A stretch of 64,000 nucleotides of DNA from Desulfosudis oleivorans Hxd3 (GTDB lineage: Bacteria; Desulfobacterota; Desulfobacteria; Desulfobacterales; Desulfosudaceae), in NCBI RefSeq assembly GCF_000018405.1, contig NC_009943.1, forward strand, positions 1 to 64,000, in the 5' to 3' direction. A program made the position numbers and the translations under genes. The notes under the pieces were generated by a model. It made no database searches. It worked only from the letters and a program-made list of their open reading frames with translations, and was not told the DNA's origin. Below are positions 25,113 through 33,900 of this stretch, in pieces; the first letter of the stretch is position 1, and the number at the start of each line of letters is the position of its first letter.

Positions 25113-27145
25113 ATGAAAAAGGGATCCACATCCACCACCAGCCGGACGCCTCCCTTTCTGAGCCGTTGGCCGTCTTGGGCCAGAAGCCGGGCGGCAAAGG
25201 ACTTGACCGCTGCCGCGGACCGGCTTTTTAAAAGGATCTGCCACCGGTAGCGGCTGGCCAGCTTGTGAATGGGGGCCTCCACCGGGCCCAGCACCTCCAC
25301 AGCGCCAAAGACCGCGGGGGCGCTGTTTTTCAGGGCCGTGCAGCAATCCCCGGCCTCCCGTGCCCGTGCCTTTGCCTTTGCCGGGTCCGTGGCTGAGATG
25401 TGAAGGTGAACCATCCGGGAAAAGGGCGGGTAGCCCAGCTGCCGGCGAAAGGCGATCTCCTGGTCGTAAAAGGCCGACCCGTCCTGGCGCGTGGCGGCGG
25501 CGATACACAAGTGATCCGGGTTGTAGGTCTGCAGAATCACCCGGCCGGGATCCACGCCCCGGCCGGCCCGGCCCGCAACCTGGGCCAGAAGCTGAAAGGT
25601 CCGCTCGCCGGCCCGGAAATCGGGAAAATTCAGGGAGAGGTCGGCACAGATGACCCCGATCAGGGTGATGCCGGGAAAGTCGTGGCCCTTGGCGATCATC
25701 TGGGTGCCCACCAGAATGTCGATCTTCCGATTTTTCAGGTCTTTGAGAATACGGAGCATGGCCCCTTTCCGGGTGGTGGTGTCCCGGTCCAGCCGGGCCA
25801 CCGATGCCTCGGGAAAAAGCTGTTTTACCGCTTCTTCCACCTTTTCCGTGCCCAAGCCCAGCAGCTTGATGGAGGAAGATCCGCAGATGTCGCAGCCCCT
25901 GGCCGCGGCCCGGGAATAGCCGCAGAAATGGCACCGGAAGGCATTGGCCCCCTTGTGCAGGGTGAGGGAGATGTCACAGTGTTTGCATTTAATGGTGTTG
26001 CCGCAGGCCGCGCACACCGGCAGGCTGGCAAACCCCCGGCGGTTTAAAAACAGCAGCACCTGGTTGCCCTGCGCCAGGGTTTCCGCCATGGCACGGTGCA
26101 GCTCGTCGCTGATATAGGCCCGGGGGCCCCGGCGGGCCTGCTGTTCCCGAAGGTCCACCACGGTGATGGCCGGCAGGGGCTGGCGGTTGATGCGCCGATC
26201 CATCCGGTAGGTTTTGGAAAACTTGCCGGTTGTCGCGTTGTGAAGCGACTGGACCGAGGGTGTGGCCGACCCCAGCACCACCACGGCGTCCGAAAGCTTG
26301 GCCCGGACCACGGCCAGGTCGCAGGCATTGTAGCGCAGGCCGCTCTCCTGCTTGTAGGAGGTGTCGTGCTCCTCATCCACGATGATGATCCCCGGCCGGT
26401 CCAGGGGCGCAAACACCGCCGACCGGGTGCCGATGGCAATGGCCGCTTCACCCCGGGCAATCTTTGACCACTGGTGCCAGCGCTCGGTCCGGGAGAGGCC
26501 GCTGTGCAGCACGGCCACGGTATGGCCGAACCGGGCGCAGAACCGGTGCTCGGCCTGGGCGATCAGGGCGATCTCCGGCACCAGCACCAGGGCGGTTTTG
26601 CCCATGGCCAGGGCTGCGGCCACCACCCGCATGTATACTTCGGTTTTGCCGCTGCCGGTGATGCCGGCCAGCAGGCAGGAGCAGAACCCCGCATCCAGAC
26701 GGGAAACCAGGTCCGCCACCACGGCCTCCTGATCGGTGGTCAGGTCCGGCGGCGTGTCCGGCAGAATGGGGTCTCCCACGGCGTCTTTCGGAATTTTTCC
26801 GACCGGCGGCGCGCTTTTTTTCGGCAGGTCTCCTGCCGGCAGGGCGTTGGCAATGGTTTCACCCAGGGGATACAGGTAGTAGTCGGCGACCCACCGGAAA
26901 AAGGGAATCATGGTGGCGGGAAACAGGGGCCCGTCGTCCAGCACGGCCGCCACGGGTTTTATTTCAGCATTGTCACAGGCGGTCGCCTCGCCAAGCACCG
27001 TGCCGGCAACCATCTGCCGGCCAAAGGGCACTTGCACCCGCCGGCCGCAAACCGCCTGCAGAAGAAGCGGTTCGGGAACGCTGTAGGTGTAGGTCTGAAA
27101 AACCGGCAGGTGGATTGCCACCTCTATGTATCGACTGTCGGACAT
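25106..27145 (-). CDS. priA: primosomal replication restart helicase PriA
   Basis: 679 aa, near normal length. N-terminal DNA-binding domain (VAIHLPVFQTYTYSVPE), DEAD-like helicase core with Walker A GITGSGKTE and Walker B DEEHD, the eight-Cys zinc module (CAACGNTIKCKHC...CHFCGYSRAAARGCDICGS) and the motif ATQMIAKGHDFP-type VGTQMIAKGHD. PriA recognises stalled forks and reloads DnaB, encoded at 5.8-7.2 kb. The stop codon falls in an inverted repeat. Confidence 0.97.
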   Translation of the reverse strand: MSDSRYIEVAIHLPVFQTYTYSVPEPLLLQAVCGRRVQVPFGRQMVAGTVLGEATACDNAEIKPVAAVLDDGPLFPATMIPFFRWVADYYLYPLGETIANALPAGDLPKKSAPPVGKIPKDAVGDPILPDTPPDLTTDQEAVVADLVSRLDAGFCSCLLAGITGSGKTEVYMRVVAAALAMGKTALVLVPEIALIAQAEHRFCARFGHTVAVLHSGLSRTERWHQWSKIARGEAAIAIGTRSAVFAPLDRPGIIIVDEEHDTSYKQESGLRYNACDLAVVRAKLSDAVVVLGSATPSVQSLHNATTGKFSKTYRMDRRINRQPLPAITVVDLREQQARRGPRAYISDELHRAMAETLAQGNQVLLFLNRRGFASLPVCAACGNTIKCKHCDISLTLHKGANAFRCHFCGYSRAAARGCDICGSSSIKLLGLGTEKVEEAVKQLFPEASVARLDRDTTTRKGAMLRILKDLKNRKIDILVGTQMIAKGHDFPGITLIGVICADLSLNFPDFRAGERTFQLLAQVAGRAGRGVDPGRVILQTYNPDHLCIAAATRQDGSAFYDQEIAFRRQLGYPPFSRMVHLHISATDPAKAKARAREAGDCCTALKNSAPAVFGAVEVLGPVEAPIHKLASRYRWQILLKSRSAAAVKSFAARLLAQDGQRLRKGGVRLVVDVDPFFMM

Positions 27146-27170
27146 GATGGTCCCAGTGGCAAAAACAGCA

Positions 27171-27198
27171 GCAGGGGCGACCTTAAAGTCGCCCCTGC
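27171..27198 (-). terminator. hairpin terminator between gltA and priA
   Basis: 11-bp stem GCAGGGGCGAC / GTCGCCCCTGC with a 6-base loop. On the minus strand it is followed shortly by a T5 run, so it can end gltA transcription. The arms (GGGGCGAC) are of a repeat type seen widely in such genomes. Confidence 0.55.
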
Positions 27199-27235
27199 GC
27201 TATCAGCATTGTGATTCAAGACCGCTTCGCCTGTT

Positions 27236-27259
27236 CCGGATATTTCATGAAATATCCGG
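27236..27259. repeat. 24-bp perfect palindrome after gltA
   Basis: CCGGATATTTCA and its exact complement, immediately downstream of the gltA stop (27261). It can form a long stem with no loop; possibly part of the transcript end or a repeat. Confidence 0.5.
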
Positions 27260-27260
27260 G

Positions 27261-28541
27261 CTACCGTTCGTCGATGGGAAGCACTTCCCGCATGGTTTCG
27301 CCCACGTAAATCTGGCGGGGCCGGAAAAGCTTCTTGAACGGATCGTCCATCAGCTCTTTCCACTGGGCGATCCATCCCGGCAGCCGGCCGATGGCAAACA
27401 TCACGGTAAACATCTCCACCGGAATGCCAAGGGTCCGCAGCACGATGCCGCTGTAAAAATCGATGTTGGGATAGAGGTTGTGGTCCGTAAAGTAACTGTC
27501 CTTTAAGGCCACCTCCTCCAGTTCCATGGCGATATCCAGCAGGGGGTCCTCTGTGTTGGCCACGGCCAGCACCTTGTCGCACATTTTTTTCATGATCTTG
27601 GCCCGTGGATCATAGGTCTTGTAGACGCTGTGGCCAAACCCCATCAGCCGGAACGGATCGTTCTTGTCCTTGGCCCGCTTGACCGCCTTTTTCACGTCCC
27701 CGCCGCTCTTGCGGATATCTTCGAACATCTCCACAACGGCCCGGTTGGCGCCGCCGTGCAGGGGGCCCCACAGGGCCGCGATACCGGCGGACAGGGCCGC
27801 GTAGATATTGGCCCGGGCGCTGCCCACGGCCCGCACCGTTGAGGTGGAGCAGTTCTGCTCATGGTCGGCATGCAACACCCAGAACATGTTCAACGCCTCC
27901 ACAAACTCCTTTTTGATCTCATAGGGCCGCACCGGGGAGTCGTGCATCATGTTCAGAAAATTGGCGCAGTAGGAGTAGTCGGGCCGGGGATAGACGATCT
28001 TGTGACCACGGGAGATCCGGTGGGACATGGCCGCCATGGTGCGCACCTTGGAGATCAGCCGCAGAAAGGTGGTCTCTATGGCCTCTTCCGTGGTCATCAG
28101 TTCGGGATAAAAGCTGCGCAGGGCGTTGACCATGGAGGAGAGAATGCCCATGGGGTTTGCCGACCGGGGAAAATTCTGGAAAAAGATCTGCATGTCCTCA
28201 TGGACCAGGGAGTGGTCGTTGAGCATGACGCTCATGCGCTGGTATTCGGCCCGGGAGGGCAGGTCTCCGTTTAACAGCAGGTAACACACCTCCACAAAAC
28301 AGCTTGTCTCGGCGAGTTGTTCAATAGGATACCCCCTGTAACGCAGGACCCCCTTGGCGCCGTCCATGTAGGTGATGGTGCTGGTGCAGCTGCCGCTGTT
28401 GCTGAAACCCGGGTCAAAGGTGATGTAGCCGGTTTTGGCCCGAAGCTCCCGAATGTCGATGGCCTTTTCGCCTTCTGTTCCGGTAATTACCGGGAATTCA
28501 TATGTTTTTCCATTAATTACAATAGTGGCGGTTTCTGTCAT
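27261..28541 (-). CDS. gltA: citrate synthase (type II)
   Basis: 426 aa. N-terminal TIR-like beta-strand domain (TYEFPVITGTEGEKAIDIRELR) is that of the hexameric type II enzymes. Catalytic region: LHADHEQNCSTSTVRAVGSA (His and the substrate-binding segment), MGFGHSVYKTYDPRA, IDFYSGIVLRTLGIPVEMFTVMFAIGR. Condenses acetyl-CoA and oxaloacetate. A good AAGGAG ribosome site precedes the ATG. Transcribed toward priA but separated by hairpins. Type II enzymes in such bacteria may be NADH-inhibited; not testable here. Confidence 0.96.
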   Translation of the reverse strand: MTETATIVINGKTYEFPVITGTEGEKAIDIRELRAKTGYITFDPGFSNSGSCTSTITYMDGAKGVLRYRGYPIEQLAETSCFVEVCYLLLNGDLPSRAEYQRMSVMLNDHSLVHEDMQIFFQNFPRSANPMGILSSMVNALRSFYPELMTTEEAIETTFLRLISKVRTMAAMSHRISRGHKIVYPRPDYSYCANFLNMMHDSPVRPYEIKKEFVEALNMFWVLHADHEQNCSTSTVRAVGSARANIYAALSAGIAALWGPLHGGANRAVVEMFEDIRKSGGDVKKAVKRAKDKNDPFRLMGFGHSVYKTYDPRAKIMKKMCDKVLAVANTEDPLLDIAMELEEVALKDSYFTDHNLYPNIDFYSGIVLRTLGIPVEMFTVMFAIGRLPGWIAQWKELMDDPFKKLFRPRQIYVGETMREVLPIDER

Positions 28542-28731
28542 GGCACACTCCTTCCTCTTCCTCTTTTTATAAAGTCTGGCGCTTCTCCTTCCGGGGAGAT
28601 TGAAAGACGCTGCACGGCGGGTGGGAGACGCCGCAGCGTGCGGCCGGCGTGTTTTTACGCCAGGGTCACAGAATAGGCTTTTTTTTTATCAAAAAAACAG
28701 ATACATTACAACGGGTATTTCACTGGTCGGG

Positions 28732-28762
28732 GAAAACCATTGAAAACCATTGAAAACCATTG
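28732..28762 (+). repeat. 10-bp tandem repeat (TGAAAACCAT) upstream of OMP gene
   Basis: About three copies of TGAAAACCAT in the leader of the 28802 gene, about 40 bp before the start. Ten-base periodicity equals one helical turn; slippage or protein binding on one DNA face are possibilities. Confidence 0.5.
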
Positions 28763-28801
28763 AAAAAACGCATTAATAACCAGTTAAAGGAGGAGCGGCT
28801 C

Positions 28802-29572
28802 ATGAAAAAATTATGGATCGGCCTGGCTCTGGCACTGCTGCTGGCCGTGCCCGCCACATCGTTTGCCATCGGCCTGGAAGCGGCCATCGGCGGCTGGGGT
28901 CAGGATATATCCGGCGACATGGCATACAAACCCCTCAACCCCATCACCGACGTCATCGACTTTGAAAGGGACCTGGGCTATGACAGTGAGACGCGGGTCA
29001 TGGGCCGGGTGCGCATCGACATGCCCCTTATCATTCCCAACATCTATGTGATGGCAACCCCCATGGAGTTCGAAGGCACCAGTCAGCAGGCCGTAGAGTT
29101 CAAATTTGGTAACGACACCTTCGAGGCAGACATTCCCTATACTTCCAAACTCTCCATGAACCATGTGGACGTGGCCCTGTTCTACAGCATTCCGTTGCTG
29201 GAAATGGCCACATTCAACAGGCTCAACATCGATCTGGGTATCAACCTGAAAGTGGCGGACCTGTCCGCGGAAATTACCCAGCCGGACACCGGCCTTTCTG
29301 AAAAAGAGGACTATGTGCTGCCCATTCCCATGGCGTTTGCCGCGGTCCAGCTCAAACCCATCGACCTTCTGGCCATCGAGGCCGAGGGCCGGGGCATCTC
29401 CTACAGCGGCAACCACCTGTTCAACGTCATCGGACGGGTAAAGGTCAAGCCCTTTGGCCCCTTTTTTATTGCCGGCGGCTACCGGTACGACAGCATCAAG
29501 CTGGATGAAAAAGACCTTCGGCTCGACGCACAGGTGGACGGGTTCTTTGCCGAAACCGGGTTTGAGTTTTAA
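28802..29572 (+). CDS. outer-membrane protein, TIGR04219-like beta-barrel
   Basis: 256 aa from ATG at 28802 with strong AAAGGAGGAG ribosome site. Signal peptide MKKLWIGLALALLLAVPATSFA, then a small barrel-like protein with GLEAAIGGWGQDISGDMAYKP, repeated aromatic/Gly-rich strands, GGYRYDSIKLDEKDL and C-terminal FFAETGFEF ending in Phe. Family TIGR04219 is frequent in Desulfobacterota and gammaproteobacteria. Function unknown. It is followed at 15 bp by an MBL hydrolase gene. Confidence 0.75.
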   Translation: MKKLWIGLALALLLAVPATSFAIGLEAAIGGWGQDISGDMAYKPLNPITDVIDFERDLGYDSETRVMGRVRIDMPLIIPNIYVMATPMEFEGTSQQAVEFKFGNDTFEADIPYTSKLSMNHVDVALFYSIPLLEMATFNRLNIDLGINLKVADLSAEITQPDTGLSEKEDYVLPIPMAFAAVQLKPIDLLAIEAEGRGISYSGNHLFNVIGRVKVKPFGPFFIAGGYRYDSIKLDEKDLRLDAQVDGFFAETGFEF

Positions 29573-29587
29573 CCTGTTTCTTCTTTG

Positions 29588-30250
29588 ATGCAACATTCAG
29601 ATAAAAACCCGATGGTGGTGCGGCAGATAAAACTGTCCCGAATGGAGACCTTCTGCTACCTGGTGGGGGACCCGGCCTCCAAAACCGGGCTGTTGATTGA
29701 CCCGGCCTTTGACACCGGCCGGATTCTGGCCGCGGCCGCAACCGCGGGGTTTACCATCACCGCCGTGGTTAACACCCACGGCCACGCGGACCACTGTTGC
29801 GGCAACGCAGCCGTCATGGGCGCTTCCGGTGCCCGGCTGCATATTCACAAAAAAGATGCCCGGCAACTGACCGGATTTTTTAACGGCGTTCTGTGCCGGC
29901 TCCTGGGGGGCCGGCCGTCGCCCCGTCCCGATGTCGTGTTACAGCACGGTGAAGCGGTGGTGCTGGGACAGACCACCCTCACCGTGCTGCACACGCCGGG
30001 CCACACACCAGGCAGCATCTGCCTCTATATGCCGGGCCACCTGTTTGCCGGCGACACCCTGTTTGTCGGCTCCGCCGGACGCACCGACCTTTCCGGCGGG
30101 TCGATAAAAGACCTTCACGCCTCCATCCGCACCCGTCTTTTTCCCCTGCCTGACGACACCCGGGTCTGGCCCGGCCACGACTATGGAGACCGGCCCGTTT
30201 CCACCATCGGCCATGAAAAAAAGACCAATCCGTTTATGCAGGCCGATTAA
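29588..30250 (+). CDS. MBL-fold metallo-hydrolase (glyoxalase II-like)
   Basis: 220 aa. Metal motifs THGHADHCCGN, HTPGHTPGS, FAGDTLF, FAG...GRTDLSGGS and PGHDYG at the end. ATG at 29588 chosen; an ATG at 29612 (MVVRQIKL) is equally plausible since neither has a clear ribosome site. Zn/Fe hydrolase acting on thioesters or a similar substrate, role unknown. Confidence 0.85.
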   Translation: MQHSDKNPMVVRQIKLSRMETFCYLVGDPASKTGLLIDPAFDTGRILAAAATAGFTITAVVNTHGHADHCCGNAAVMGASGARLHIHKKDARQLTGFFNGVLCRLLGGRPSPRPDVVLQHGEAVVLGQTTLTVLHTPGHTPGSICLYMPGHLFAGDTLFVGSAGRTDLSGGSIKDLHASIRTRLFPLPDDTRVWPGHDYGDRPVSTIGHEKKTNPFMQAD

Positions 30251-30273
30251 GCAGGGTCCAGGGATTCGAGGAT

Positions 30274-30918
30274 TCAAGGGGGGGTTATCCCCTCCCGGAC
30301 GGCGAACTTGGTCAGTTCCGCCACGGAAAACAGGCCGAGCTTCTGCATGATGCTGCTTCTGTAGGTTTCCACTGTCTTGACGCTGATGTGAAGGGACTCG
30401 GCAATATCTTTTGTCTTTATGCCCTCGGCGATCATCTGCAACACCTGCCGTTCCCGCTCGGTCAGTTCCTCCACCCGGGTCAGCGGGTCCTGATCGATCC
30501 GGGTCACCAGAACCTTTCGCACCGTGTCCGCTATGGCCGGGCTCAGGTAGGTTTCGCCGCGATGCACCACGACAACGGCCCGGGCCAGTTCCTCAAAAGC
30601 GCAGTCCTTGATCAGGTAGCCGGCCACCCCGGCCTTGAGCATGCCCAGCACATACCGCTTGTCCGCGTACATGGAAAGCGCGATCACCGCGGCCTGGGGC
30701 GCTTCGGCCCGTATCTGCCGGGTCGCCTCAATGCCGTTGAGCTCCGGCATGCTGATATCCATGATCACCACGTCCGGCGACAGCTTTCTGGCCAGGGCAA
30801 GGGCCTCCCGTCCGTTGCTCGCCGCACCCACCACCTTCAGGTCGGGCTCGGCATCCAGCATGTTGCACAGGCCCTCCCGAATTATCTTGTGATCATCAGC
30901 CACCAGAACCTTGATCAT
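30274..30918 (-). CDS. NarL/FixJ-family response regulator
   Basis: 214 aa. Receiver domain with DD at 9-10 (VADDHK), phospho-Asp in VVIMDISMPELNG, Lys in the LIKDCAFEE loop; LuxR-type helix-turn-helix with LTERERQVLQMIAEGIKTKDIAESLHISVKTVETYRSSIMQKL. The start codon lies inside the 3' end of the sensor gene (23-bp overlap), so kinase and regulator are co-translated. Confidence 0.94.
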   Translation of the reverse strand: MIKVLVADDHKIIREGLCNMLDAEPDLKVVGAASNGREALALARKLSPDVVIMDISMPELNGIEATRQIRAEAPQAAVIALSMYADKRYVLGMLKAGVAGYLIKDCAFEELARAVVVVHRGETYLSPAIADTVRKVLVTRIDQDPLTRVEELTERERQVLQMIAEGIKTKDIAESLHISVKTVETYRSSIMQKLGLFSVAELTKFAVREGITPP

Positions 30919-33900
30919 TCACCTCTCCCTGGTTTTGATTTTCGCCTGTCAGGGGAACCGTAATATCAATCGTGGTGCCCCGGTTTTTTCCGGTATCAAT
31001 GTTCATCTCTCCGCCCACCAGGCGCAACCGCTCGTGAATGCTGAACAACCCGAACCCGCTACCGGCCGATTGCCGGGACCCGTCAAAGCCGACGCCGTCA
31101 TCCTGAATGGTCAGGCCCATCCGTGCGCCGTTACGGTACAGGCGCACTTCCACATGACCGGCCTGGGAGTGTTTTACCGCGTTAAACAGCAGTTCCCGCA
31201 CTATCTGAAAACAGAGGATTTCCGTTTTCTGATCAAGGCCCCCCTCCTGCCCGGTATCGGCAAAGGAGACGGTCAGGCCATGTTTTTTCTGGGTCTCTTC
31301 GCATAGCCAGTCCAGGGCCGGGCCCAGGCCGAGGTGGTAGAGAATCGGCGGGCTCAGCTCAAAGGTCAGGGTGCGGGTATCGGCAATGGACTGGTCCAGA
31401 ACCGCCAGAACATCCCGAAGCCGGGCTTCGTGCTCTTTTGCCGAACCTTTACAAAGGGTTTCAAGTCCGATTTTCGCGCCGGCCAGAGCATGTCCGATGC
31501 GGTCATGAAGCTCGGTGGCGATGCGGCGGCGTTCCCGTTCCTCGGTCAGCAGCAGTTCCGAATAGAGGCTTCGCAACTTTTCAGACAACCGCTTGAGGTC
31601 CTGCTCGTTTTTCATGACATGCTCGTAAAGGGTGGCATTTTCAAAAGAGACGGCCGCCTGGGAGGCAATCATCGTGAGCAGGCCGATCCGGTCTTCGGTG
31701 AACACGCCCCCGGTCAGAGCGTTTTCCAGGTACAGAATGCCCACCAGCCTTTTATTCCGGGCCATGGGCATGCAGACCAGTGCCCGGGGGGTGCCGGCGT
31801 CATCACTGTTTTTCTGAAACAGCGACGACTCTTTTTTTACATCGTTCATCACCACCAGTTCCCGGGTCCGCTTGACATAATAGACCACCGCCGCCATCAG
31901 TGAGGTGGGCTGCTCCAGCAGGGGCTCGCTCTTCAGCAGGGTCTGGTCCGTTTCGTTTCCCCACCGCTCCACCTCAACAAAGAGCCGGCCCTGCCGGTTG
32001 GAAATGAAAGCGGCCCGGCTGGCGCCGGTGGCCGCCATGGTGATTTCCATCAGCCGGGTCAGCAACCGGCGCACCACGATCTCCTGTGAAACCGCCTGCA
32101 GGGCCGCCACCACGGCCCCATGGTCCGCGCGCTCCAGGGGGGAGATGGACACCGCCGTGTGGCCGGGAATGGCGGCAAAAAGGCCGGCATGCTGTTTTTC
32201 CAGGTCCGCGGCCTTTGCTGTGGCCCCCCAGTCTAGATACGCCTTTCTGGCTTCGGCCAAATATGCCCGGGCCGCCACGGTGTCGCCCTGGGCCGCGAAA
32301 AAATTTCCGGCCGATTCACACCCCAGTGCCGCCAGATGCGTAAACCCGCCGTCCCGGGCCGCGGCCACGGCCTGTCGATAGCGCTCCTGGGCCTGTACCG
32401 GCCGTCCCTGGACACGGGCCTTTTCCGCCTCCATCAGGCGCAGCATGGGTTCGAAGTTGTCCGGCTGCAGCCGGTACCACTGCCGCATCCGTCGAATAAA
32501 ACGGGCCGCCCTACGGCTGTATCGCCGGGCCTGTTGCGGCGGCGTGCCGGCAACAATCAGATTCGTAATGCTCAGAAAGGCGAAAAAACAGTACTCGGTC
32601 ACCACCAGTGTCCCCACGGGCAGGTAGTTCATCGCCTGAATGCGTTCCACCAGGGACGCGCCATTCTCCCACTGGCGGTGAAAAACATAGAGCTTGAGCT
32701 GAGACAACAGAAAAAAGAATCGCAGCAGCAGGTTGCCCGTGTCTACGACCGCCGCGAACTCAGCTGCCGTGTCATAATCTTTTGTGTCCAGGCCGGCTGG
32801 GGAAAGGGCCTGCCCTTTAAGGCTTCGATAAAGCTGCCGAAGGAGTTTATAATGGGCCACGGCAAAGGGAGAGCGGGCCTTCTGAATAAACGCCTCGTGC
32901 CGCTGGTGATAGGCGTAAACCGCGTCCAGGTTGTCCCCCAGAAAAAAACGGACCATAAACATGGAGTTGATGCTGTGGCCGGCATAACTGATGTCCCCGG
33001 TTTTCAGGGCATGACGATAGGCCCGCTTGAAGGAGTCGATGCTTTTTCTCGCCGGCTGATACCAGTGCCGGTTGAAAAAAGCGGACACAAAATAGGCGAT
33101 GGCCTGGTACTGCCCCGGCGCCTGGCGCTCCAGGAGCCGCATACCGGTCTTGGCGTAGTGGCGTCCCATGCCGATAAACCCGAAGATGGACCCCAGAAAA
33201 GCGCCCAGAGTGATCAGGCCAAAGGAAGCGTGCTGAAGGGGAAACCCCTCTTTGGGGTTCCGAATGCCCAGCAGGATGCCGGTGGCGTTGATCCAGAGGC
33301 AGAGCAGGGGGTTGACATAAAAAGTGGGCAGCCCGATGTTGGTCAGCAGGGTCAGGGTGATGTCCAGTGTTTCATCCCGGTTTTCCGCTGCGTCCAGAAT
33401 GGCGGAAACCCTGCGAACCCCCCATATCAGGCGCAGACGAACCAGCAGCAGCAGCACCCGGGCCCGGCCCGGCCGGCGGGGCAGGTGAATGCCGAGGGTC
33501 TCCAGTGCCCGGCGGCCCAGCATCAAAGCCTTGTCAATGTTGCCGGCGGCGGTGTGAAGTTCCACCATGGCGTTGTATGCCCGGGCCCGGGTCACCAGGG
33601 AGGGGGCCTTTTGCAGCAGCAGGCCGAACAATCGCTCTGATTCGACAAAAGCGCCGAGGGCAAACTCGCACCTGGCCAGGGCGCCGTAAATTCCGGCCGC
33701 CAGGTCATAATGCGTCTCCCACGCGGTATCCGGCAGCAGGTTACAGGCGTGGCGCAGGTAGTCGGCCGCCCCTTCAAAAGAGATGGTCTCCATGGCCACG
33801 CGCCCGGCCTCCAGGTTAAGGCGGGCCAGTTCGGTTGCTTCGGGAGAGGAAAGGGAAAGCGGCATGCCGAGCCGAAGCTGGTGAACAATATCAAAAATTC

